Shown: positions 36,506-46,817 of the stretch, piece after piece | Layout: the number at the start of each line of letters is the position of its first letter | Numbering within the stretch: position 1 is the stretch's first letter | From: Aquibacillus salsiterrae | GTDB lineage: Bacteria; Bacillota; Bacilli; Bacillales; Amphibacillaceae | Direction of reading: 5' to 3' | DNA length: 64,000 nt | Assembly: GCF_028416595.1 (NCBI RefSeq) | Contig: NZ_JAMQKC010000003.1 | Coordinates: forward strand, 124,001 to 188,000 | Made by a program: the position numbers and the translations under genes | The notes under the pieces: generated by a model | Database searches by the model: none | The model's input: the letters and a program-made list of their open reading frames with translations, nothing else | What the model was told of the DNA's origin: nothing

Positions 36506-38620
36506 TTACTTCGTATTTGACTTTTCTTTCTCTTCTTTAAGAACTGCTTTTCTAGATAGATTAACACGGCCCTGATTATCAATTTCTTTGACTTTGACCA
36601 TGATCTTATCACCTATTTTTACCACATCTTCTACCTTGCCAATTCTTTCCTCAGCAAGTTCTGAAATATGAACTAGTCCTTCTTTGCCTTTATACAGTTC
36701 AACAAAAGCACCAAACTTCTCAATCCGCTTTACTGTGCCTAAATACATCTCGCCTACTTGTACTTCACGGACAATATCTTCTATAATTTTTTGCGCTTTT
36801 TTGTTCATTTCAGCATCAGTTGATGAAATAAAGACATTACCATCTTGCTCAATATCAATTTTAACCCCTGTTTCTTCGATAATCTTATTAATTTGTTTAC
36901 CACTTGGTCCAATCACATCTCGAATTTTATCAGGGTTAATTTTCATTGTTAAAATTTTAGGTGCATACTGTGATAACTCTTGCTTAGGTTCATCAATAGT
37001 CGCAATCATATGCTCAAGGATATGCAAACGGCCTTTTCTAGCTTGAATGAGAGCTTCTTCTAAAATCTCCCTAGACAATCCTTCGATTTTTATATCCATT
37101 TGAATAGCAGTTACGCCTTTAGCTGTCCCAGCAACTTTAAAGTCCATATCTCCTAAGAAATCTTCCATTCCTTGGATATCACTTAAAATCGTGTAGTCGT
37201 CACCTGATTTAACAAGACCCATCGCAATACCGGCAACCGGAGCCTTGATTGGCACACCAGCATCCATCATCGCTAACGTACTAGCACATATACTTGCCTG
37301 AGACGTTGAACCGTTTGATTCTAACACTTCAGAAACAAGACGAATAGTATAAGGGAATTCTTTTTCCGACGGTATTACCTTCTCTAATGCACGTTCACCT
37401 AACGCACCATGACCAATTTCCCTACGACCTGGTCCTCTAATTGGTCCAGTTTCTCCGACACTAAAGGATGGAAAATTGTAGTGATGCATAAAGCGTTTCG
37501 ACTCTTCCAAATCTAATCCATCTAAAATCTGTACATCACCTAATGCACCTAATGTACATACACTTAATGCTTGCGTTTGTCCGCGAGTGAAAAGGCCAGA
37601 ACCGTGCGTTCTTGGTAAAACACCAATTCTTGAAGATAATGGTCTAATTTCATCGGTTTTTCGACCATCTGGACGAATTTTTTCCTTCGTTATTAAGCGT
37701 CGGACTTCTTCTTTTACTAACTTGTCTAAAATGCCTTTCACTTGGCCAATTGTCGCATCAGAAGCTTCTTGTTCCTCATAAGCAGAAATAACTGCTTCTT
37801 TTGCCGCATTAATTGCATCTTCTCTAGCATGTTTCTCTTGGACTTGGATAGCTTGGACTAGTTGGTCCTTTGCTTTAAGCTCAATTTCTTCTGTTAAAGC
37901 TTTATCTAACTCAAATAAGGTAACTTCCATCTTTTCCTTGCTAATTTCTTCGAAGATCTTTTCTTGGAATTCAACAAGGCGGATGATTTCTTTGTGACCA
38001 AACATAATGGCCTCTAACATAATTTCTTCTGGTACTTCATCAGCACCAGCTTCAACCATGTTTATCGCATCTTTAGTTCCTGCTACCGTTAAATGTATAT
38101 CACTTTTTTCTTCCTGTTCAATTGTTGGATTAATGATAAATTCACCATCAACTCTTCCAACAATGACACCTGCAATAGGACCACCAAAAGGAATATCAGA
38201 TACTCCAAGTGCAATAGAAGATCCAATCATCGCCGCTATTTCAGATGGATTATTTTGATCCACACTCATAACCGTGCTAATAACTTGGACTTCGTTACGG
38301 AATCCATCCGGGAACAAAGGACGAATCGGTCGGTCAATAAGTCTTGATGTAAGAACTGCTTTTTCACTAGGGCGTCCTTCTCTTTTAATAAAACCGCCCG
38401 GGATCTTACCAACCGCATAGAGACGTTCCTCATAATTTACCGTTAACGGAAAAAAGGGTAGGTCTTTCGGCTGTTTTGATGCAGTTGCTGTTGCAAGTAC
38501 TGATGTATCACCATATTGCACCATACAAGCACCGTTTGCTTGTTTAGCTAATTCTCCAATTTCAACAGTAAATGGTTTTCCTGATATTTCAGTGGAGAAT
38601 ATTTTCTTTTCTTCTGCCAT
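36506..38620 (-). CDS. pnpA: Polynucleotide phosphorylase
   Basis: PNPase is the phosphorolytic 3'-5' exoribonuclease of mRNA decay. The 704-residue protein has two RNase PH domains (first about 1-230; second about 310-545 with [20 protein letters not shown]), a helical linker, a KH domain ([20 protein letters not shown], about 560-580) and a C-terminal S1 domain ([19 protein letters not shown], about 640). An upstream TTG would add eight residues, but the ATG at 38620 aligns with B. subtilis (705 residues). It follows rpsO across a terminator. Confidence 0.97.
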   Translation of the reverse strand: MAEEKKIFSTEISGKPFTVEIGELAKQANGACMVQYGDTSVLATATASKQPKDLPFFPLTVNYEERLYAVGKIPGGFIKREGRPSEKAVLTSRLIDRPIRPLFPDGFRNEVQVISTVMSVDQNNPSEIAAMIGSSIALGVSDIPFGGPIAGVIVGRVDGEFIINPTIEQEEKSDIHLTVAGTKDAINMVEAGADEVPEEIMLEAIMFGHKEIIRLVEFQEKIFEEISKEKMEVTLFELDKALTEEIELKAKDQLVQAIQVQEKHAREDAINAAKEAVISAYEEQEASDATIGQVKGILDKLVKEEVRRLITKEKIRPDGRKTDEIRPLSSRIGVLPRTHGSGLFTRGQTQALSVCTLGALGDVQILDGLDLEESKRFMHHYNFPSFSVGETGPIRGPGRREIGHGALGERALEKVIPSEKEFPYTIRLVSEVLESNGSTSQASICASTLAMMDAGVPIKAPVAGIAMGLVKSGDDYTILSDIQGMEDFLGDMDFKVAGTAKGVTAIQMDIKIEGLSREILEEALIQARKGRLHILEHMIATIDEPKQELSQYAPKILTMKINPDKIRDVIGPSGKQINKIIEETGVKIDIEQDGNVFISSTDAEMNKKAQKIIEDIVREVQVGEMYLGTVKRIEKFGAFVELYKGKEGLVHISELAEERIGKVEDVVKIGDKIMVKVKEIDNQGRVNLSRKAVLKEEKEKSNTK

Positions 38621-38852
38621 ATTTTTTAGGGCTCCTCTCTTCAATCAAAAATAATATATATACAAAATGACAGATATTCTAATAAGGTAGAACACCATCA
38701 TAGGGAAAGTAATACCCTTATCTAATCAAATTAAGATATTCTTATCGTGACCCAAATTAACTTGATTATTACTCCAAATGGCTTTCTCACGGCAAATACA
38801 GCAAAAGACCCATGAGGAAGTAGTACTTTTATGTATATTATTTTTACATACA

Positions 38853-38880
38853 GAAAAAGCGGGAAATAATCCCGCTTTTA
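38853..38880 (-). terminator. Intrinsic terminator after rpsO
   Basis: TAAAAGCGGG pairs with CCCGCTTTTT around ATTATTT on the minus strand. Confidence 0.92.
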
Positions 38881-38886
38881 GCTACC

Positions 38887-39156
38887 TTATCGACGTAAAC
38901 CTAGCTTTTGAATTAATTCGCGATAGCGTGTAACATCTTTGTTACGTAGGTAATTCAATAAGTTACGGCGTTTACCAACCATTTTCAATAGACCACGACG
39001 TGAGTGGTGATCTTTCTTATGAACACGTAAATGTTCGTTAAGATTAGTAATTTCTTCTGTAAGGACAGCGATTTGAACCTCTGGAGATCCAGTATCGTTA
39101 TCATGCGTCTTGTATTCATTGATGACTTCATTCTTGCGCTCTTGTGTAATTGCCAT
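38887..39156 (-). CDS. rpsO: 30S ribosomal protein S15
   Basis: S15 is a primary 16S rRNA-binding protein of the small subunit. The 89-residue protein ([40 protein letters not shown]) has the family's exact length. The start at 39156 has AGGAGGTGAACAGG before it; a spurious in-frame start three codons upstream is ignored. It has its own sigma-A promoter and terminator, so it is probably monocistronic or leaks into pnpA. Confidence 0.98.
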   Translation of the reverse strand: MAITQERKNEVINEYKTHDNDTGSPEVQIAVLTEEITNLNEHLRVHKKDHHSRRGLLKMVGKRRNLLNYLRNKDVTRYRELIQKLGLRR

Positions 39157-39243
39157 CCTGTTCACCTCCTATTATTTTAAAATCCCCATTCCCCTAGCAA
39201 GCGCCGGAGATTCGCTTTGCCAAGTAGATGGTTTCCGTATTTT
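39157..39243 (-). promoter_or_regulatory. rpsO leader, candidate S15 autoregulatory RNA
   Basis: Downstream of the promoter lies an untranslated leader of about 80 nt with GGCGCTTGCTAGGGG and GAATGGGGATT. Bacillaceae rpsO leaders are known to bind S15 and repress translation. I did not fold it rigorously, so the assignment rests on position and family knowledge. Confidence 0.45.
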
Positions 39244-39272
39244 AGATTACAACTTTTCCACGTAAATTGCAA
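39244..39272 (-). promoter_or_regulatory. Sigma-A promoter of rpsO
   Basis: Minus strand TTGCAA-N17-TAATCT with optimal spacing. Confidence 0.72.
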
Positions 39273-39303
39273 GTGGAAAAATAATCATCGAGCAAAAAGG
39301 TGG

Positions 39304-40257
39304 TTAAACGGAGCGATTTTTGGCAAAATAACTCCGCACCTTGGATTCATCTAACTTGATCTGGTTTGTCAAATCTTCCATGCTGTTAAACTTTGCTTCA
39401 GAACGGATAAACCTGTTCCACTCTATCACTAATTCTTGCCCATAAATCGGCTTATTATAATCTAAAATATGTACTTCGAGTTTAGGTTCGATATTATCTA
39501 TTTGAACAGTTGGTGTATAACCCAAATTTGCCATTCCACAAAGGACACGACCATCTAAGTAAATAGTTACCGCATATACTCCTAGTTTCGGTAAAAAATA
39601 ATCACTTGCAAGCTTTAGGTTTGCTGTTTTATAGCCAAGTTCCCTACCAATTTGCTCTCCTTGTTCAACTATCCCTCGTACCTGTAACGGTCTTCCAAGT
39701 AATTGACTTGCCTTTTCGATGTGCCCTTCTACTAACAGTTCACGAATTAATGTCGAGCTTATTTTCTCACCCTCTACTTCTACTTTTTCAACAATAGTAG
39801 TTGCTAATTTAGGGTGATTAGCTAATTGGTCCATCGTTCCCAAACCTTTATGACCATACGTGAAATCAAATCCTGCAACTAGGTGTTTTATATGAAGTCC
39901 GATAATAAAATGATCAATAAATGACTGCGGTGCTAACTTAGATAATTGCTCATTGAAACGGATAATATAAAATAAGTCGACACCCATTGCTTCTAAAATT
40001 TCTTCCTTTTCTTTTATCGGTGTTAAATAGTTTACATGTGAGACATCCTCCCTAAGCACCACTGATGGGTGAGGATGAAAAGAGATGACTGCACACAATC
40101 TCCCCGTTTGTTTTGCTGTTTCTTTAGCAGTCATTATTACTTTTTGATGTCCCCTATGTATGCCGTCAAAAAAGCCTATGGCTGCTACAGTTTCTTGTAT
40201 GTGATCATGCTTTAGCTGATGTGGATAAGATAGTTCAATTGTTTTCAAGCTTTTCAC
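39304..40257 (-). CDS. ribF: Bifunctional riboflavin kinase/FAD synthetase
   Basis: RibF (RibC in B. subtilis) phosphorylates riboflavin to FMN and adenylates FMN to FAD. The 317 residues have an N-terminal nucleotidyltransferase domain (AIGFFDGIHRGHQKVIMTA with the HxGH-type motif, about 26-44; KISSTLIRELLVEG) and a C-terminal riboflavin kinase domain (about 185-315: GYKTANLKL with the PTAN-like motif). The start is GTG at 40257, overlapping the truB stop (GTGA). Confidence 0.95.
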   Translation of the reverse strand: MKSLKTIELSYPHQLKHDHIQETVAAIGFFDGIHRGHQKVIMTAKETAKQTGRLCAVISFHPHPSVVLREDVSHVNYLTPIKEKEEILEAMGVDLFYIIRFNEQLSKLAPQSFIDHFIIGLHIKHLVAGFDFTYGHKGLGTMDQLANHPKLATTIVEKVEVEGEKISSTLIRELLVEGHIEKASQLLGRPLQVRGIVEQGEQIGRELGYKTANLKLASDYFLPKLGVYAVTIYLDGRVLCGMANLGYTPTVQIDNIEPKLEVHILDYNKPIYGQELVIEWNRFIRSEAKFNSMEDLTNQIKLDESKVRSYFAKNRSV

Positions 40258-41153
40258 CTACTTTCGGGCTGGAATACTCTAACTGGTTTTATTTCACTGC
40301 TATTTTTAGGATTCACTTCATAGATAGCAAGTAATGTATCATTTGATTGAACTCGAAATGGACTAGTGTAGTTAAAGTTACTTGGTAGCGGTAGTTTTTG
40401 CCCATTATATATTTTATCAATCAACTCATCTTTTACAAGCAAAGCATCCAAATGTTCAACACCCTTTTGGATGGGGAGGAACACCTTTTCAGCCGTTTTG
40501 TTGTCAAGCATTTTTTCTATTTCATCAAAGGTAACTGTCTCCTGTTCGCTAATACTACCTGTTTGTGTACGAATTAAATGGGACATGTGGGCCGGATAAC
40601 CTAAAGCTCTCCCTATATCCACGCATAATGTTCGAATGTACGTTCCTTTTGAACAAACAACGAGAAACCGAAACCGACGTTTATCAATATGTTCCAACAG
40701 CTCAATTTCTTTAATCAAAATACTTCGTACAGGGCGTTCAATTGTTACACCTGCTCTAGCATATTCATATAATTTCTTCCCATTTACTTTGACAGCTGAA
40801 TACATCGGTGGTACTTGTTTTGTTACACCTAAGAACCCGGATAAGGTTACGTTTATCTCTTCAATTGTTAGCGAATTGTTGACAGGTTTTTCTTCGATTA
40901 TTTCCCCTGAGCTGTCTTCTGTATCTGTTGCAGTCCCTAGTGTTAACTCAGCAATGTACGTTTTGGCAGTATCTGTTAAAAATGGAACGATTTTAGTAGC
41001 TTGTCCAACACAAATTGGCAAGACACCTTCCACATCTGGATCTAATGTACCGGTATGCCCAACCTTTTTCGTTCGAAGTAGTTTTCTGATTTTCATTACA
41101 CAATCATGTGAAGTATAGCCTTTTGGTTTCCATAGTGGAATAATTCCATCCAT
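40254..41153 (-). CDS. truB: tRNA pseudouridine-55 synthase TruB
   Basis: TruB makes pseudouridine 55 in the T loop of all tRNAs. The 299-residue protein has HTGTLDPDVEGVLPICVGQA, containing the catalytic Asp (about residue 39), PPMYSAVKVNGKKLYEYAR and CSKGTYIRTLCVDIG. AAGGAGGG is found upstream of the ATG. It overlaps ribF by 4 nt. A terminator and repeat lie between it and rbfA. Confidence 0.96.
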   Translation of the reverse strand: MDGIIPLWKPKGYTSHDCVMKIRKLLRTKKVGHTGTLDPDVEGVLPICVGQATKIVPFLTDTAKTYIAELTLGTATDTEDSSGEIIEEKPVNNSLTIEEINVTLSGFLGVTKQVPPMYSAVKVNGKKLYEYARAGVTIERPVRSILIKEIELLEHIDKRRFRFLVVCSKGTYIRTLCVDIGRALGYPAHMSHLIRTQTGSISEQETVTFDEIEKMLDNKTAEKVFLPIQKGVEHLDALLVKDELIDKIYNGQKLPLPSNFNYTSPFRVQSNDTLLAIYEVNPKNSSEIKPVRVFQPESR

Positions 41154-41187
41154 TTATTCTTCCACCCTCCTTATTAAGGATAAGTTA

Positions 41188-41210
41188 TGCCTGTCTTAGT
41201 CTAGACAGGC
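41188..41210 (-). other. Hairpin upstream of truB
   Basis: GCCTGTCT and AGACAGGC form a strong 8-bp stem just before truB, without a T-run. Possibly an mRNA leader or processing structure. Confidence 0.5.
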
Positions 41211-41229
41211 CCTTGCGCTTTTCAAAAGT

Positions 41230-41282
41230 ATAAGAAAGTATAGAAAAATCCAAGAGCGGTCTAGCTCCAGGCGCTTTTCTTA
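41230..41282 (-). repeat. Dispersed intergenic repeat, copy 7 (short, inverted)
   Basis: Minus strand TAAGAAAAGCGCCTGGAGC, TAGACCGCTCTTGGATTTTT, CTATACTTTCTTATAC. This is the shortest version, in which head and tail are nearly joined. It lies downstream of the rbfA terminator. Confidence 0.75.
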
Positions 41283-41300
41283 ATGCCTTTTGAACAACGA

Positions 41301-41332
41301 TAAAACCCTTGCGGCGCTACACAAGGGTTTTA
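41301..41332 (-). terminator. Intrinsic terminator after rbfA
   Basis: Minus strand AAAACCCTTGTG and GCAAGGGTTTTA pair around TAGCGCC. It probably ends the large rimP-nusA-infB-rbfA transcript. Confidence 0.85.
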
Positions 41333-41345
41333 TCCAAAGACATCA

Positions 41346-41696
41346 TTAATCGCTCGTACTGTTTAGTTCACGGAGAATGTGCTCAATTCGGTTGCCTTTT
41401 TCAATCGCTTCATCAAACTCAAAAAATAGTTCTGGTGTTTTTCGCAACCGAATTCTTTTTCCAATTTCAGAGCGAATATATCCTTTTGCCTTAGCAAGAC
41501 CAACTAACGTATCTTGCTTTTGTTTGTCGTTTCCCAATACAGAAATAAAAACTTTTGCTTGTTGTAGGTCACCAGTAACATCTACGTCTGTTACTGTGAC
41601 AAAGCCAACGCGCGGGTCTTTAATTTTCCTACCAAGAATGTCGCCCAATTCTTTTTTCATTTGCTCTCCTACACGGTTTGCACGTAAATCACTCAT
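41346..41696 (-). CDS. rbfA: 30S ribosome-binding factor RbfA
   Basis: RbfA binds immature 30S subunits and helps 16S 5'-end maturation, especially in the cold. The 116-residue protein has the KH-like fold of the family ([40 protein letters not shown]). The ATG at 41696 follows AGAGGTGG. It is the last gene of the nusA-infB operon. Confidence 0.96.
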   Translation of the reverse strand: MSDLRANRVGEQMKKELGDILGRKIKDPRVGFVTVTDVDVTGDLQQAKVFISVLGNDKQKQDTLVGLAKAKGYIRSEIGKRIRLRKTPELFFEFDEAIEKGNRIEHILRELNSTSD

Positions 41697-41737
41697 CAAC
41701 GACCACCTCTTCTGTAACTTGAGGGTGCTAAACTAAA

Positions 41738-42016
41738 CTACAACCACTCAAATGTAGTGTTCGCACGTTCAATCTCTGGAAAAGAATCAATCAAAGCTAA
41801 CGCTTGATTCATAAGCCTTTCCGACGAAACCTTATTACTTGAAATGGTAACAAGACCAAACATTGTTCTTTGCCATAAATCTTGATAATCCATTTCGCTT
41901 ATAGCTATATTATAATCATTTTGTATTCTTGTTATTATTTTTTTTAGCACAGAACGTTTCTGTTTCAGCGACTGAGCTTCATAAACAATACATTCTACCT
42001 GTGCATACAAGATCAT
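41738..42016 (-). CDS. ylxP: DUF503 protein YlxP
   Basis: This small conserved protein (92 residues; [40 protein letters not shown]) is always found between infB and rbfA in Bacilli. B. subtilis YlxP has been linked to ribosome biogenesis by context; its activity is not established. The start overlaps the infB stop (ATGA), so it is translationally coupled. Confidence 0.9.
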   Translation of the reverse strand: MILYAQVECIVYEAQSLKQKRSVLKKIITRIQNDYNIAISEMDYQDLWQRTMFGLVTISSNKVSSERLMNQALALIDSFPEIERANTTFEWL

Positions 42017-44148
42017 ACGCGTTTAATTTCTTCCATTACGTATGCTTCGAATACGTCGCCTTCTTTAATATCATTGAAATTCTCTACGGTAATACCACAC
42101 TCATAATTCTGTGCGACTTCCTTCACGTCATCTTTAAAACGTTTCAATGTGTCAATTTCACCTTCGTAAATAACAATTCCATCACGAATAACACGAACAC
42201 CCGCATCACGAGTAATTTTGCCATCTGTTACATAACTTCCGGCAATGGTACCAATACGAGATACTTTAAAGATTTCTCTTACTTCTGCTTGACCGATAAC
42301 TTTTTCTTCAAATTCTGGGTCAAGCATACCTTTCATTGCTGCTTCAATCTCTTCCATAACTTTGTAAATGATTCGATGTAGACGAACATCTACCTTTTCT
42401 GATTCAGCAGCTTTTTTAGCATTTACATCTGGTCGAACATTAAACCCAATGACAATGGCATTTGATGCTGATGCAAGAATTATATCAGATTCAGTAATGG
42501 CCCCGACACCAGTGTGAATAATTTTAACTTTAACGCCTTCGACATCAATTTTCTCAAGGGATGACGCAAGTGCTTCTACAGAGCCTTGTACGTCTGCCTT
42601 AACAATGAGATTTATATCCTTTATTTCACCTTGTTTGATTTGATCAAATAAATCATCAAGACTCACTTTTACTTTGTCGCCACGTTTTTCTTCAATTTGC
42701 TTTTGCTGACGTGCTTCACCAACCTGACGAGCCTTTTTCTCATCATCAAAAACAACAAATTGGTCGCCAGCAAGTGGTACATCATTTAAACCAGTAATCT
42801 CAACAGGTGTTGAAGGGCCAGCCGTTTTCACTCTTCTCCCTAAATCATTTACCATCGCACGGACACGACCGAATGTGTTTCCGACGACAATTGGGTCTCC
42901 AATCTTTAACGTACCATTTTGGACTAGTAACGTTGCAACCGATCCTCGTCCCTTATCAAGCTGTGCTTCAATAACAGTACCAGAAGCATTCCGATTTGGG
43001 TTGGCTTTAAGTTCCTCAACTTCTGAAACAAGTTGAATCATTTCAATTAAATCATCAATACCTTCACCCTTAATCGCTGATAATTGGACAAAGATAGTGT
43101 CGCCGCCCCATTCTTCTGCAACCAACCCGTGTTCGGTTAATTCTTGCATAACACGATCAGGGTTTGCCCCTTCTTTATCCATTTTGTTAACAGCGATAAT
43201 GATTGGAACTTCAGCTGCTTTAGCGTGATTAATTGCTTCCACTGTCTGTGGCATTACACCATCATCTGCAGCTACTACTAATATAGCAATATCAGTGATT
43301 TGAGCACCTCTTGAACGCATACTTGTAAAAGCTGCGTGGCCCGGGGTATCTAAAAAGGTTAACTTCTTCCCTTTATTTACAATTTGATAGGCACCGATAT
43401 GTTGGGTAATTCCACCCGCTTCACCTTCTGTCACTTTCGTATTACGAATCGAGTCAAGCAACGTTGTTTTACCATGGTCAACGTGACCCATAATTGTGAT
43501 GACTGGTGGGCGTTCTTCTAGGTCTTCCTCTTTATCTTGCATATTATAATTTTCTAAGTCATTTTCATCGAGCTCGACAACCTGCTCTACTTCAATGCCA
43601 TATTCCTCACAAACAAGTTCAATGGCATCTCCATCTAATTCTTGATTTTTTGTTGCCATAACACCTAGGAACATTAATTTTTTAATGATTTCGTTTGTCT
43701 CTTTTTCAAGTTTTGTTGCTAATTCACCGACGGTTAGCGAGCCGGAATAGGTGATTTTATTTATTTCCTCTTTTTGCTTTGGCTTCGGCTGCTGTTGGTT
43801 ATTTTTGTTTTGTTGGTTTTGTTGGTTATGTTGCTTTTTATTTTTCGAATTACCTTTTGCTTGCGATTTGTTACCATCCTTGTTAGCTAACTTATTTGTT
43901 TCTTTATCAGCTTCAGACTTTTTATTGAACTTAGTCTTAAGTTTAGCTTGATGATTGTTCTTGTCTTCTGTATCATTTGCGTCTGTTTTCTTAGCTGAAA
44001 AAATTTCATCTAACTTTTTCTTCGTACTATCTGAAATAGTTGACATATGATTAGTTACTTCAATATTTAATTGATTTAATTTATCAATAACTTCCTTACT
44101 TGAAATATTCATACTTTTTGCATATTCATAAACGCGTGTTTTACTCAT
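42013..44148 (-). CDS. infB: Translation initiation factor IF-2
   Basis: IF-2 is the GTPase that brings initiator tRNA to the 30S subunit and promotes subunit joining. The 711-residue protein starts with an IF2-N helical segment ([20 protein letters not shown]). A Lys/Asn/Gln-rich low-complexity linker follows (about 70-130, with [17 protein letters not shown]), then a second IF2-N. The G domain has [33 protein letters not shown] and AVNKMDKEG. Domains II-IV then bind fMet-tRNA. The ATG at 44148 follows GGGGGTG. Length matches B. subtilis (716). Confidence 0.97.
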   Translation of the reverse strand: MSKTRVYEYAKSMNISSKEVIDKLNQLNIEVTNHMSTISDSTKKKLDEIFSAKKTDANDTEDKNNHQAKLKTKFNKKSEADKETNKLANKDGNKSQAKGNSKNKKQHNQQNQQNKNNQQQPKPKQKEEINKITYSGSLTVGELATKLEKETNEIIKKLMFLGVMATKNQELDGDAIELVCEEYGIEVEQVVELDENDLENYNMQDKEEDLEERPPVITIMGHVDHGKTTLLDSIRNTKVTEGEAGGITQHIGAYQIVNKGKKLTFLDTPGHAAFTSMRSRGAQITDIAILVVAADDGVMPQTVEAINHAKAAEVPIIIAVNKMDKEGANPDRVMQELTEHGLVAEEWGGDTIFVQLSAIKGEGIDDLIEMIQLVSEVEELKANPNRNASGTVIEAQLDKGRGSVATLLVQNGTLKIGDPIVVGNTFGRVRAMVNDLGRRVKTAGPSTPVEITGLNDVPLAGDQFVVFDDEKKARQVGEARQQKQIEEKRGDKVKVSLDDLFDQIKQGEIKDINLIVKADVQGSVEALASSLEKIDVEGVKVKIIHTGVGAITESDIILASASNAIVIGFNVRPDVNAKKAAESEKVDVRLHRIIYKVMEEIEAAMKGMLDPEFEEKVIGQAEVREIFKVSRIGTIAGSYVTDGKITRDAGVRVIRDGIVIYEGEIDTLKRFKDDVKEVAQNYECGITVENFNDIKEGDVFEAYVMEEIKRV

Positions 44149-44152
44149 ACGT

Positions 44153-44470
44153 TCACCCCCGAATAGATTCATCGAGTAACGATGTAATTTTATTAGCAAA
44201 GCCTTGATCTAAAATGGCGATTGCAACCCTACCAGACTTACCGATCGCCTTTGAAATCGTGTCACGATCATCAACAATTCTTAGTGGTATATTATAATAG
44301 CGGCATTTGTCTGATATTTTTTTTGTTGTTTGAGGGCCCGTGTCTTTAGCCAGAAGAACTAATTTTGCTTTTTGTTGCTGAATATCGCGAATGATTAACT
44401 CTTCTCCCAATGTACATTGTCTAGCGCGAATCGCCAATCCTAATAGACTCAAATACTTTCCATTACTCAA
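44153..44470 (-). CDS. ylxQ: L7Ae family ribosomal protein YlxQ
   Basis: A 105-residue K-turn RNA-binding protein of the L7Ae/L30e family ([39 protein letters not shown]). In B. subtilis it binds K-turns but is not part of mature ribosomes. The start is a TTG at 44470 overlapping the ylxR stop in TTGA. It precedes infB by 4 nt. Confidence 0.92.
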   Translation of the reverse strand: MSNGKYLSLLGLAIRARQCTLGEELIIRDIQQQKAKLVLLAKDTGPQTTKKISDKCRYYNIPLRIVDDRDTISKAIGKSGRVAIAILDQGFANKITSLLDESIRG

Positions 44471-44745
44471 TTCCTTTTACCTTCTATCACTTGTATTAAA
44501 TCTTCATAAATGGAGTCATCAACAGTAACGTTTAGGTGACGATCTAAAACTTTACTTTTCTTAGCTGTCTCTACCACATCTAAGTTTTTTGATAAGTATG
44601 CTCCTCGACCATTTTTCTTACCAGTCGGATCGACAAAGACCTCTCCCTCTTTGTTTCGAACTATCCGTATCAATTCTTTTTTATCTTTCATTTCTTGTGT
44701 AACTAAACATTTTCTTAGAGGAGTTTTTTTATTTGTTTTTGCCAT
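44467..44745 (-). CDS. ylxR: YlxR family RNA-binding/nucleoid-associated protein
   Basis: The 92-residue protein has the family signature PLRKCLVTQEMKDKKELIRI and TGKKNGRGAYLSKN. B. subtilis YlxR (also called RnpM) is reported to affect gene expression and to bind RNase P RNA. The ATG at 44745 follows AAGGAGG; a start three codons upstream is less well placed. It lies between nusA and ylxQ. Confidence 0.93.
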   Translation of the reverse strand: MAKTNKKTPLRKCLVTQEMKDKKELIRIVRNKEGEVFVDPTGKKNGRGAYLSKNLDVVETAKKSKVLDRHLNVTVDDSIYEDLIQVIEGKRN

Positions 44746-44759
44746 AAAAACCAACCTCC

Positions 44760-45881
44760 TTAATCAAATAAATCTAGATCAACATCTGTATATGCTTCTT
44801 CTACTTGTTCTGCTTCGTCAGCTTCATTGCCAGTTAGCAAGCCTTCTTCTCTAGCTTCTGATTCACTCTTAATGTCAATTTTCCAACCAGTTAGTTTAGC
44901 TGCTAACCGAGCATTTTGTCCTCTTTTTCCAATTGCTAGAGACAACTGGTAGTCAGGAACAATAACAGTTGTTGCCTTTTCTTCTTCATTAACAATTACT
45001 TTAACTACTTTAGAAGGACTAAGCGCATTAGAAACGTAAACGACGGGGTCATCTGACCATTCGACTATATCTATCTTTTCCCCTTTTAATTCGTTAACAA
45101 TCGTTTGAACACGCTGACCACGTTGACCTACACAAGAACCCACCGGATCAATTTCTGGATTATCTGCGTAAACTGATATTTTCGAACGGTCTCCCGCTTC
45201 ACGAGCAACGGATTTAATTTCAACTGTACCGTCATAAATCTCCGGCACTTCCATTTCAAATAATCGCTTAAGTAAACCAGGGTGTGACCTTGAGATAAAC
45301 ACCTGTGGGCCTTTGTTCGTATTTTCGACTTTTGTGATAAACACTTTTAATCGATCATGAATGTCATATTGTTCGGTTGGCATTTGTTCACTTTCAGGTA
45401 AACGGGCTTCAATTTTACCTAAGTTAACATAGACAAAGCGAGGATCTTTCCGTTGAATAATGCCTGTCATAACATCTTCTTCTCGGTCAATATACTCGTT
45501 AAAAATAACGCCACGTTCCGCTTCTCTTACTCGCTGTGTAACAACTTGCTTAGCAGCTTGGGCAGCTATTCTTCCAAAATCCTTAGGGGTTACTTCTATC
45601 TCAATAACATCACCAATATCATACGTAGGACTGACTTGGGTAGCCTCTTCTAAAGATATTTGTTGTTGTTTATCTTCAACTTCTTCAACAACTTCCTTCC
45701 GAGCAAACACTTGCATTTTGCCTGATTGTTCGTTTAAGTCGACTCGGACATTGGTGGCAGACTTAAAATTCTTTTTGTAAGCAGAAATAAGTGCTGCCTC
45801 TAATGCTTCCATTAAAATATCTTTATTAATCCCCTTTTCTCGTTCTAAATATTGAATTGCCTCAAAAAGCTCACTGCTCAC
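44760..45881 (-). CDS. nusA: Transcription termination/antitermination factor NusA
   Basis: NusA binds RNA polymerase and nascent RNA, promoting pausing and intrinsic termination. The 373 residues comprise the N-terminal RNAP-binding domain (1-125), S1 (about 130-200), and two KH domains ([40 protein letters not shown]). The tail is short and acidic, without the extra repeats of Proteobacteria. The start is a GTG at 45881 after GGGGG. Its leader may be attenuated (see 46369-46665), which would suit NusA autoregulation. Confidence 0.97.
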   Translation of the reverse strand: MSSELFEAIQYLEREKGINKDILMEALEAALISAYKKNFKSATNVRVDLNEQSGKMQVFARKEVVEEVEDKQQQISLEEATQVSPTYDIGDVIEIEVTPKDFGRIAAQAAKQVVTQRVREAERGVIFNEYIDREEDVMTGIIQRKDPRFVYVNLGKIEARLPESEQMPTEQYDIHDRLKVFITKVENTNKGPQVFISRSHPGLLKRLFEMEVPEIYDGTVEIKSVAREAGDRSKISVYADNPEIDPVGSCVGQRGQRVQTIVNELKGEKIDIVEWSDDPVVYVSNALSPSKVVKVIVNEEEKATTVIVPDYQLSLAIGKRGQNARLAAKLTGWKIDIKSESEAREEGLLTGNEADEAEQVEEAYTDVDLDLFD

Positions 45882-45894
45882 GTTTATTCCCCCT

Positions 45895-46368
45895 TTAATT
45901 AAAAGATACTGCTAAACGAGCTTTGGCTATTTTATCGTAAGGTATTGTTACTTCTCTCTTTCTACTTTTCACTTTTACTTCGAGTGTAACTATATTGTTT
46001 TCAAAAGACTTTAATACTCCCTCGTATTCTTTAGCGCCATCCAAAGGCTCATATAGCTTTACATACACATTGTTCCCCAAATTTTTTTCGAAATCGGTTG
46101 GTTTCTTAAGTGGACGTTCAGCACCTGGGGAAGAAACCTCGAGAAAATACGGAAATGTTACAGGGTCAGTATCGTCGAGTTTTTCACTTAGCTGCTCCGA
46201 TACTTGCCCACACTCTTCAATATCTACTCCGCCTTCTTTATCGATAAAGACACGTAGAAACCAATTTTTCCCTTCCTTTTCAAACTCAATATCAACTAAT
46301 TCTAAGTTTAGTTCTGTTAAAATTGGGCGAACAAGTTCCTCTGTCTTTTCTGTTATTTTACTACTCAC
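45895..46368 (-). CDS. rimP: Ribosome maturation factor RimP
   Basis: RimP assists 30S assembly. The 157-residue protein has the two-domain fold ([20 protein letters not shown] in the alpha/beta half; [20 protein letters not shown] at the linker; an SH3-like C-terminal half). The start is a GTG at 46368, with GGAGGG in front. It leads the rimP-nusA-ylxR-ylxQ-infB-ylxP-rbfA operon; a promoter lies about 300 nt upstream. Confidence 0.96.
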   Translation of the reverse strand: MSSKITEKTEELVRPILTELNLELVDIEFEKEGKNWFLRVFIDKEGGVDIEECGQVSEQLSEKLDDTDPVTFPYFLEVSSPGAERPLKKPTDFEKNLGNNVYVKLYEPLDGAKEYEGVLKSFENNIVTLEVKVKSRKREVTIPYDKIAKARLAVSFN

Positions 46369-46665
46369 TATTCATTCCCTCCTTTAAGCAGCTTGGTAAA
46401 TTGAATAAAACACGAACAAGATTATAGTTAGTATGCACAAGTGTGTATCCTTTCATTTATCACCAAAACCCAATCTAAGTAACATTCAGAATAAAACTAA
46501 GCTTCGTTAACTACAAAACCCTTGCCATCGTGGCAAGGGAACTCTGATTAGCTTCCAACTATCACAGGACTGTTTGGCTGTGATGTAACAGATAAAAAGG
46601 AAAACAAGCAAGAAAGAGTGGGTTTCCCCACTCTTTTAATCAACGTATCATTACTTACCAAGAAA
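46369..46665 (-). promoter_or_regulatory. Long structured leader of the rimP-nusA-infB operon
   Basis: Between the promoter and rimP are about 290 nt of untranslated RNA with three hairpins. The first is a 10-bp stem with GAAA tetraloop (46613-46636). The second has ATCACAG and CTGTGAT (46561-46584). The third is a 9-bp stem CCCTTGCCA/TGGCAAGGG with a CGA loop followed by TTTTG (46519-46539), which resembles an intrinsic terminator. A second possible -10 (TATAAT, 46421-46426) lies near rimP, with a poor -35. The layout suggests transcription attenuation; NusA would be an attractive effector, but that is inference. Confidence 0.5.
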
Positions 46666-46694
46666 AATATACCACATATTTCAAGATTATGCAA
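46666..46694 (-). promoter_or_regulatory. Sigma-A promoter of rimP-nusA-infB operon
   Basis: Minus strand TTGCAT-N17-TATATT, ideally spaced, about 120 nt after polC. Confidence 0.75.
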
Positions 46695-46817
46695 GAATAC
46701 CTACCTTAGGGAGCAATCTTTCTATAGTATAACCATTTTTATGCAATCCAAAAGCAAGAATGCTAAACTTTAATGAAAGAAATATAAAAGCACATCTGTT
46801 TCCCTATTGTGTCTTGA

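Larger units (their letters stand above)
46369..46817. other. polC-rimP intergenic region without a gene
   Basis: This 449-nt gap is filled by the rimP operon promoter and structured leader (46369-46694) and about 120 nt of polC 3' region with no clear hairpin before the promoter. No open reading frame is supported. Confidence 0.75.
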
